Both the position numbers and the translations under genes were made by a program. 64,000 bases of DNA, taken from assembly GCA_036245525.1 (NCBI GenBank), contig BTPG01000003.1, forward strand, positions 210,932,070 to 210,996,069, written 5' to 3'. The stretch comes from Semisulcospira habei. Its lineage: Eukaryota; Mollusca; Gastropoda; Semisulcospiridae. The notes under the pieces were generated by a model. It did not search any database. It worked only from the letters and a program-made list of their open reading frames with translations, and was not told the origin of the DNA. Below, one piece after another: positions 23,501-32,500 of the stretch (positions within the stretch are counted from its first letter, which is position 1; every line of letters begins with the position of its first letter).

Positions 23501-26500
23501 GCTAACCAGCACTCCAGAATTAACCCATTTAATGCCATAGCAGCATCTCACAAAGTTGGAGGTGCCAAGTAGCTACTATCCTCGCGCTGGGACCATACGG
23601 CGTTGAGGCGCGTCCCCTGGGTGGTGGATAGGGGGTCCCTCGCGAGAGGGGTGCACCGAATGAAATAAGGTGCCGTGAACCAACATGGTCTAAGGGAAGG
23701 TGACCCCGACAGAAAACCCCTGGTCCACCTAGTAAGGGGGTTGGGCGTGGGGGTAGCTTCCCCACCCTGCAAATAAGGAAATAGCTACAAAAACGCCGAC
23801 GAAAAGACAAACAGCAATTTCTTACCTGGAGGAGGAAGGTTCTTCTACCAGAAGATTTATGACGTCCTGTGGTGAAAGCCGTAAGTCTTCGGAAGCCACA
23901 GGACCGAGCCGCCTCTCTCTATCCAGGGACACAACCATGGGCACATGGGATGTCAAGACCATGTACCACAGCGGCAAGGCCGCCCAGATAGCAGCGGAAA
24001 TGCAAAAGTACAACCTTTCCCTGCTAGGTATCAGCGAAGCCAGATGGACGCAGTCTGGCCAGAAAAGGCTGTTAAGTGGGGAGATGATTCTGTATTCAGG
24101 TCATGAAGAGGAGAATGCCCCCCATACAGAAGGAGTAGCAGTCATGCCGTCACCAGTGACACAGAGAGCGCTGATGGGCGGGGAACCTCTTGGGCCAAGA
24201 ATTATCGCAGCAGCCTTTAGAACCAAGAAAAGGATCAAGCTGAACGTCATCCAGTGTTATGCGCCCACTAATGACGGTGACGAGGAAGAGAAACAAGAGT
24301 TCTGCGACCGACTCCAGAGTGCTGTGGACAAATGTGTGGAGCGAGACATCACCATCGTCATGGGCGATTTTAATGCTAAAATAGGGGAGGACAACACCGG
24401 ATATGAAGAGGTGATGGGGAGACAGGGACTAGGGGAGATGAGTGAAAACGGGGAGAGGTTTGTAGACTTTTGTGCTCTAAACAGACTTGTCATTGGAGTA
24501 AGCATCTTCCCACACAGAAGAATACACAAAGCAACTTGGGTCTCACCTGACCATACTACAGAGAACCAAATAGACCATATCTGCATTAGCAAGAAATTTA
24601 GAAGATCCCTTCAAGATGTTCGAGTGAGGAGGGGAGCAGATGTCGCCTCAGACCACCATCTGCTTACCTTAAGAATAAAGCTCAAGTTAAAGAAAAGCCG
24701 CACAGAGACAACAAGAAGACAGCGCTATAATGTAGGCCTCCTGAGAGAGACTGGAGTGAGAGAAGAGTTCAAACTGGTGCTGTCCAACCAGTTTCAAGCA
24801 CTACAGGAGCTAGTAAATGAAGAGGAGGCGGTCACCATAGAGCAGCAGTGGAAGGCAGTTAGAGAGGCGCTGAACTCAACCTGCAAAGACACTGTAGGGT
24901 TCAGGAAACACCATCACAAGGACTGGCTGTCGGCACAGACCTTGAAGAAGATAGAAGTGAGGAAGCAGAAGAAAGCAGTTGTCAACAACAGTCGCACGAG
25001 AGCAGCCAAAGCAAGGGCACAGCAGGAATACTCGGAAGCCAACCGCGAGGTGAAGAAGAGTATCAGGGCAGACAAGAGGGCCTACACAGACAGCCTGGCA
25101 GCAGAGGCAGAAAAGGCAGCAGGCAGCGGCAACATGAAACAGCTCTACGACATTACCAGAAGATTGTCGGGCAAGTATGGCCTTTACAGAAAGACCAGTA
25201 AAAGACAAAGAAGGCAAGCCTATTGCAGACAGAGCAGACCAACTCGACAGATGGGCTGAGTATTTTGAAGAGTTACTGAACAGACCCACCCCATCCGACC
25301 CCCCAGACATCCAGCCAGCAGAGATCGACCTACCCATCAGCTGTGACAGACCCAGCCGGGAAGAGATCAGAAGAGCAGTGGCATTTGTTTCTTCAAAAAC
25401 ATTACCGATGACATGACTGAATGGAAGTGTCTACTACTTACTCATTCTAGCCTAAGAGCCAGTTGTGTTAAGACACAACCCGGGAGGCACTCGGGGAACC
25501 CCGAGGGGACCAAGAGTTGTCTCCCTATACCCACCACCCGGAAGCCGGGTACCCATAATCCCTCAGTCTAGTCTACTTAGGCGCACGATTCGGTCGTCTT
25601 GCGCTCGGCTCTAGCCTACGGACTTTGGTTTTCGACCGTTCTCGGGTTCGGACTTGCGGTTGGAATGAAGAGCGGGAGATAGGATCGTTTCGTCGGCCCT
25701 GCCTGTGCTGCTGCGTGGTTTTCTCGTCCCCACTGCTTGGCGCCTGCGCTTCGGCCTCTGGTGAGCTGTCCGGTGATCTTCGCCGGTCGTGCCAGGCGGG
25801 TTTTTGGACGTCTCCCCCCGTTCCCCTTCGGCGGAGAGGTAAGGTAGCGGGATTGACCCTCGGCTGGTTCCCGGGCTGGGCACTGGTTGTGCAGGTACAA
25901 AGTTTTTCGTCTTCTTCTCACTGTAATTGCGCCCCCACTCACCTTCGGTGAATCGTAGAGAAGTTTCCTACGCTTTTGTACCTTGGGTGTGGAGAATTCT
26001 TTTACTCCATGGCCTGATTAGCTGAGTGGTACAGCTTGAGTCACGCCTTGTCATCGCGTGGTTTGTTCGGGACCAGCGCCTGTTCTGTTTTCGCTCACGG
26101 GTGATGGATTTAAGCGCACACTCGCATACGCAGGCATACGCGGTAGACAAGTACTCACGTACCTTAGACAGTGGATTTACGTTCCGGCGGGCAGCTGGGG
26201 GGTTTACGCTCCTTGGCTGGGCGGGCCACTCGTGGCATGTCCACATAAAGTGGTGATTTTCTGCCCCAGATGTTTTTCTTGTCTTGATTGTCATTGCGTA
26301 TTGAGTTGTACAGCATGCGGCCGGTGTTGGTTTTTTTTTTTTCCACACACGGTCACCCTTAGTAATAATGTTTTGGGGCCTGACTCCTTTTGTCACAGGG
26401 GTTGGTACATATGTTGTTGCTCACCTTAGCACTTGACGGCGGTGAATCTACCTCGTTACTGCACTGCTAGATTGCAGACGTGCAGTTTGGTACCTCGCTT

Positions 26501-29500
26501 CCGTCATGACGTATTCGTCTTTTGTGTACATATGTTGTTCCCTCGCCTTAGCGCTTGGCGGCAGTGGGCCTGCTTGCTTACTGCACGGCTAGTTGTCGGC
26601 ATGCAGTTTGCAGACCTGTTTACCCAAGAATACACTTTTTGGCGAAACTGACAACTCACTGGCTTGGGAATAATTACACATGTGAGGTCCAAAGTACACA
26701 ATTAGTCAGTTGAAAGTACACTGACTACACCCAGGGGGTAAACAGGTCTGAGTTTGGTACCTCGCTTCTGTCATGACATGTTTGACTTTTGCTACATATG
26801 TTGGTTGCTCACCTTAGTGCTTGAGGGCAGTGAGTCTACCTTCTTGCTGCACTGCTGGCGTGCAGGCTTGACAGTCTGTTACCCCGCTTGGTGCTTGTGT
26901 GTTTTGTTGTTACGAAGGCTACCTTTCGTGGCTTAGTCCCACAGGACTCGCCCGCAGGCCTTCGGGTGTTATCTGTTGCAGGGATGCGCTACCCATTCAC
27001 ACAGATGACAGTGGCTAGTTCAGCCCCCAGGGGTCTTTCGCCACTGCACCGGATGCCCCGCCGACCATGCTTGCTTGCAAGCGATCGGCACCGGTTTAGG
27101 CGCCTTCCAGACACTGCGGGTTTCCGCACGACAACGGACTGCCCTGGGAGAGAAGCCACACCGGATGTCGCGACTAGTGCGCGAGCATGGATCGTGGAGG
27201 CCGCTGCCAGGGGGAGCGCACGGGAACAGCCTCTGGCAAGGCCCGCTCGGAAAGACAATTACGCACACGTCCGACGTCTTAGGACGTTGCAGTACACTAC
27301 CACCTTGAGAGGACAAGCAGCTTCTCGGCTGTAAGCCCCAGCCCGGCTGCTACTGGTAGGTGTGTTCTTCATGTCCAGGCAGCGCCCATTGGGACTAGGC
27401 CTGTCTTCCGACACGGGAGGTGCCTCCTACCACATTGGGATGATTGCGTCACCTGGCCTCAGCAGCGCGGATGGCAGCATTGAAGCGTCTGCAGGCGGGA
27501 GCGACCTATGCTGTTGGTGCCTGAAGGATCCCGTTCCGCCCCGATGAAGAGGGGCATGCCGTTGTCCTTCACGCAAGGCAGATGTTCCGGTGGCCGTCGG
27601 ACAACCACTGGGTCGGGTCTCCTATGCGCAGGATGTGGATACGCCTTCCAACGTATCCTTGGCACCGGTCGCTTGAGACCAGGACGTCCCTGTGGGAATC
27701 CCCACACCGGATTCAGTGGACTAGTGCACGAAGTGGGCCTTGATCGATGAGGCCGCTTCCAGGAGGGAGCGCGCCCGGACTAAGACTTCCAAGAAGCCAT
27801 GTCCACTTTCTGCCCCACTTGTCTCCAAGAAGCCCGCGGGATCCCGCTGGGGGTCCCCCTTACCGGCAAGAAAGCCCGCCTCCCTCGGAGCCCGGCTCAG
27901 AGACATTCACGTGCACGTCCAGGGACTCTAGTAAGAATGCTCGTCTCCAAGGAAGCGGAGACTACTATCAACACAGTTCCGGGCCACCTCTCGTCCCGCT
28001 CGCTCTGCGCGGCGCCAGAGTAGGGACCACTTTCGGACTGCTGAGGACATGCAAGCTATGCGGAGGCTTCCAGTGGCCGTCGGGTAACCGTACAGTCTGT
28101 CTCCTGTGCGCTGGGTGTGCTTCCGACCACTCTTGTAACGTCTGTGCTACCTGGCCGGAGCTGCGATGGTCTAATCTCTGGAACTTTAGAGGAGGGAGAC
28201 TCCTACCCTCTCGGGTACTTGAAGATTGCCGAGACGCCTTCCGCTGTGCCCCCGGCACCGGACGTGCGAGACCAGCTGGATCCGACACAGAAAACGCCAC
28301 TGAGTAATCGAGGGATTAGTGCAGTGTGGGAGTTCGACCGTCAAGACCGCCTCCGTTAGAGAGCACGCCCGGATACAGCTGGTGGAAAGAACCCGCCTCT
28401 CCCAAGAGCCTGGTTTGGTGGGACGCTCGTGGCGTCCCTCCTCCACCGTCGTTCCCCACTCGTCTCTGAAGAAGCCGCCGGGATCCCGCTGGGGGTCCCC
28501 TGGCCGGCAAGAAACCCGCCTCTCCCAAGAGCCTGGTTCACAGAGACATTCACGCACTCGTCCGGAACCTCCTGGTTGTGAAGAGCGTAGACACAGGGAT
28601 TCTACTCGACGTTATCGCTCTCCCTCGCAAGATCATAAGAGGACCTTCCCGCTCGGGTGCTTGGAGTTGCCCAAGACGCCTTCCGCTGTGCCCCCGGCAC
28701 CGGACGCGCGAAACCAACTTGATCCGACACAGAAGACGCCACTTGAGTATTCAACGGATTAGTGCACAGAAACCCGCCTCTCCCAAGAGCCTGGTTCGTT
28801 CCCCACTCATCTCTGGCCGCAGGGATCCCCTTGCCGGCAAGCAACCCGCCTCTCCCAAGAGCCTGGTTCACAGAGACTTACACGCACTCGTCTGGATCCT
28901 CCTGTTCGCGAGGATTGTAGGCGCTGGGATTCTACTCACCGTTATCGCTCTGCTTCGCAAGATCATAGGAGGACCTTCTCCACTCATCGTGCGACGGATC
29001 AGGACTCCCTCGACTGGTTTCGCCTTCTTCGCGTTCCTCATCTCGTTCGGACTCCCGTTCGTCTCGTTCCTCTTCCCATCGACCGGCCACTTCCCCTTCC
29101 CTCGTCCTCTCCGTTCCGTTCCTCCTCGTCGCAGCCGTTCTCCCCGTCGGAACCCGCCTTCGGCAAACGGGAGAACTTCGCCGCGTCGCTCCGTCTTCGC
29201 TCTCCCCTTCGGAGGGAGTCTTCGACCTGCGGTTCGCCGTCGGCGGGATTCCCTCCCTCGGAGCCCTCCTCGGTCGCCGGTTCCAGACAGCGGGACTTTG
29301 ACACCCTGAGTTTGACGGCTGACGACCCCTCGGACTGGTTGCTCGGACGTCTCAGCCGTTTCTCCTCTTCCTCTTCTTCGGCTTCCAGTGCTGCGGTTCC
29401 ATCAGACCTGTTCTTCTGCGCGGATGGACACTCGGCCGGCGCTGGACGGGACATCCAAGCTCATCGCCGCCGCCCTGCTGCGGAAGTTGCCCGGCATCGC

Positions 29501-32500
29501 CCCTTGACTCACCGGGGGTTCTCATCCTTCGTGGACACTGGGGAACCAAGGCGCAGCCCCTTCTCCCTGACGTCTAACCATCTCGACAACTCTCGTTGGG
29601 CACCCGGGGGGTGCCGTACTTCGGACAGGTGGTACCGCTTGGCTGTGCTCGGGGTGGAGGCCTAGCCACTACACGGAGTCGAATCTACTCACCTTAGTCG
29701 TCTCTAAGCCCGGCTGCTGAAGCTACGCTTCCTACTTCCGTGATTCTTCTCGAGGTCCAACCCTTCGACCTTCGGACTTAGCGGACAAGAGCGTGCTTAG
29801 CTTGGATCTGACGCGGACTACTAGGCCTGCTTCTTCTGCTCGTGGGGGGAAGGATAGGTCACAGGAGCTTCTCCTCTTCGGCTACGCAACAGCGGAGGTG
29901 TTCTTCCAGGATCAGGGCAGCTGGCGATCCTCCGACCAGTGCATACCCCCTACCCTGGTGCTTGGGGAAAGAACTTCATCTCCCTCCGTGCGTGACGCTA
30001 CCTGGACCGACGGTAGATCTGGGCCAGTCTTCCCCGGTGGGACCAGTGGCTACACACGGAATACACCAGGACACCTTCGGAGGATCGGCGCATGAGACCA
30101 GGATGATCCTACGTTTTCAGTGGACTGGGGCACAGGATGGGGCCTTGACCGAGGCCGCTACCCGGACGGAGCGAGCCCGGACACAGCTTTTGAGAAGCAG
30201 AGAACTCGCCTCACAGAGCCCAGTTCAGAGAGTCGCGCTTGGCGACGTCCCACGTACAATCTCGGTACCCACTCGTCTCCAAGTAAGCCGCCGGGATCCT
30301 GCTGGGGGTCCACTTGCCGACAGGAACCCGCCTCTCCTCAGAGCCCGGGTCGGAGAGACTTACACGCGCTCGTCCGGAGCCTCCTGTCGACTCCCCTCGG
30401 GAGGAGTCATCGAATGCTACGTCTTGCCCTTGCAGCCATACGGCGCCTGAGGGATGTTGCCGTGGTGGATTGGTTAACGAGCTTCAGGAGCTACGCCTCA
30501 CCCTGTCTGCCTACAGTTCGAGGGAACAATTACGTACAGCTCCTCTCGGACCATACCTTACCTGGACCGCCGCGCCTTGGTCCACAGGTTCACCTTGCGC
30601 CCGCTTACGGGGCGCTATTCCACCAGGAGACCACGTAGCAAATCCCTGTACAAGCCTCACGGGTGCCTACGACATAGCCGTTCGCTTCGGACGCGCTCGC
30701 CTCTTTGCCGGTTCCGGCAGCACTGACGCTACATGCCGGACGTTCTTCCTGGTTAAGCTCAGTCATACGTTCTGAATTACAGGACCCCTCCCTCAGGGAG
30801 GTTAGAGGCTACAGGTACGTTATCAAGGCACTTGCAGGGCCACGAACGTCACATTCGTCAGGGACTGTACTGTCTTGCACTTCGTGGCTACTGGAGGCTG
30901 GCGGGCAGGATGACTTCGCCCACCTCGATTGCAGAGCTCTGCCAGGCCAGAGAGACTCCTCGCTCTGGTGGAGGCCTTTTTGCGGGGGGCACAACTCCCT
31001 CCTGGCGCCTCAGCGCCGTAGGTATTCACCTACCTAGGGTCGTCGGGAGTTTGCGTTAGGGAGGACGGCCCTTGGGCCCTAAAGTGTGCTGGAGCGCGGC
31101 ACCCACCTCCTGTTCGCAATTCTTCCATTCAGTCATGTCATCGGTAATGTTTTTGAAGAAACAAATTCATTTTTCTTTAAAAGGTATTTTTTCGAAAAAT
31201 ACTTACCGATGACATGACTCAAACGACCCTCCCACCTGCCCCGCTTGCCGCTCGTGCGCCAAGTATCCTGACTGAGGGATTATGGGTACCCGGCTTCCGG
31301 GTGGTGGGTATAGGGAGACAACTCTTGGTCCCCTCGGGGTTCCCCGAGTGCCTCCCGGGTTGTGTCTTAACACAACTGGCTCTTAGGCTAGAATGAGTAA
31401 GTAGTAGACACTTCCATTCAGTCATGTCATCAGTAAGTATTTTTCGAAAAAATACCTTTTAAAGAAAAATGAATTTTTGAGGAACGGCAAAGCAGCAGGG
31501 CCAGATGGCATCCCAGCAGAGTCTCTGAAAGCAGACCTAGAGACAACAGTAGAGCTGCTGTACCCACTGTTTGGAAAGATCTGGGAAGAGGAGGTGATGC
31601 CGGCTGACTGGAAGGAGGGGTACCTAATCAAGCTTCCCAAGAAAGGCGACCTCAGCAAGTGTTCCAACTACAGAGAAATCACCTTGCTGTCAGTACCAGG
31701 AAAGGTCTTCAACAGGATCATCCTGGAGAGAATGAAGAGTTCTGTTGACCCCCAGCTGAGAGACCAGCAAGCAGGATTCAGGAAAAACCGATCATGTACA
31801 GACCAGATGGCCACTCTCATCATCATCGTGGAACAGTCTCTGGAGTGGAGCTCCCCGCTGTACGTCAACTTTGTGGATTACGAGAAAGCATTTGACAGCG
31901 TAAACTGAGAGACTCTGTGGAAACTCCTACGACACTACGCTGTACCCACAAAGCTCGTCCACCTGATCAAGAGCAGCTACGATGGCATGACATGTCGTGT
32001 GATCCATGAAGGGCAGTTCACCAGGGAGCTCCAGGTCAGAACCGGTGTCAGGCAGGGGTGTTTGCTGTCTCCGTTCCTCTTCCTACTGGCCATAGACTGG
32101 GTCATGAAGAGGACCACAGAGCACAGACGAAGTGGAATACAGTGGACACTGTGGACACAGCTTGACGACCTCGATTTTGCAGATGACTTGGCTTTACTGT
32201 CGCACACTCATGAACAAATGCAGGACAAGACCACGAGGCTTGCTGACATCTCGTCCCAAGTGGGCCCCACCATCCACAAACAGAAAACAAAGACAATGAG
32301 GCTGAAAGCAACCAGGGAAGAACCAGTCTTGCTTGCTGGCACCCCGTTGGAGGAGGTGGAGTCCTTCACCTATCTCGGGAGCATCATAGACAAAAAAGGC
32401 GGCACTGATGCAGATGTCAGAGCACGAATCGGTAAAGCCAGAGCAGCCTTTCTCCAGTTGAAAAAAGTGTGGAGTTCCAGAGAGCTGTCACAACACACCA

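Larger units (their letters stand above)
25384..31476 (+). mobile_element. DIRS-like derivative 2, non-autonomous
   Basis: A 6.1-kb element with DIRS-type ends: inverted repeats (25399-25590 and 31238-31430), unequal outer tips, TTT at both borders, and an internal complementary region at 31128-31222. The terminal repeats are unrelated in most of their length to those of copy 1, but ACCGATGACAT is shared. The inside keeps a gag-like zinc region and a trace of the recombinase end. I find no RT or catalytic recombinase motif, so I infer it depends on another element. It sits inside the LINE-C RT gene. Confidence 0.85.

Noticed and set aside
26008..26085. tRNA-like stretch (GATTAGCTGAGTGGTACAGC) inside DIRS derivative 2
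   Set aside because: An A-box-like phrase is present but the presumed B box (TGTTCGGGACC) is poor and no cloverleaf closes; not called.
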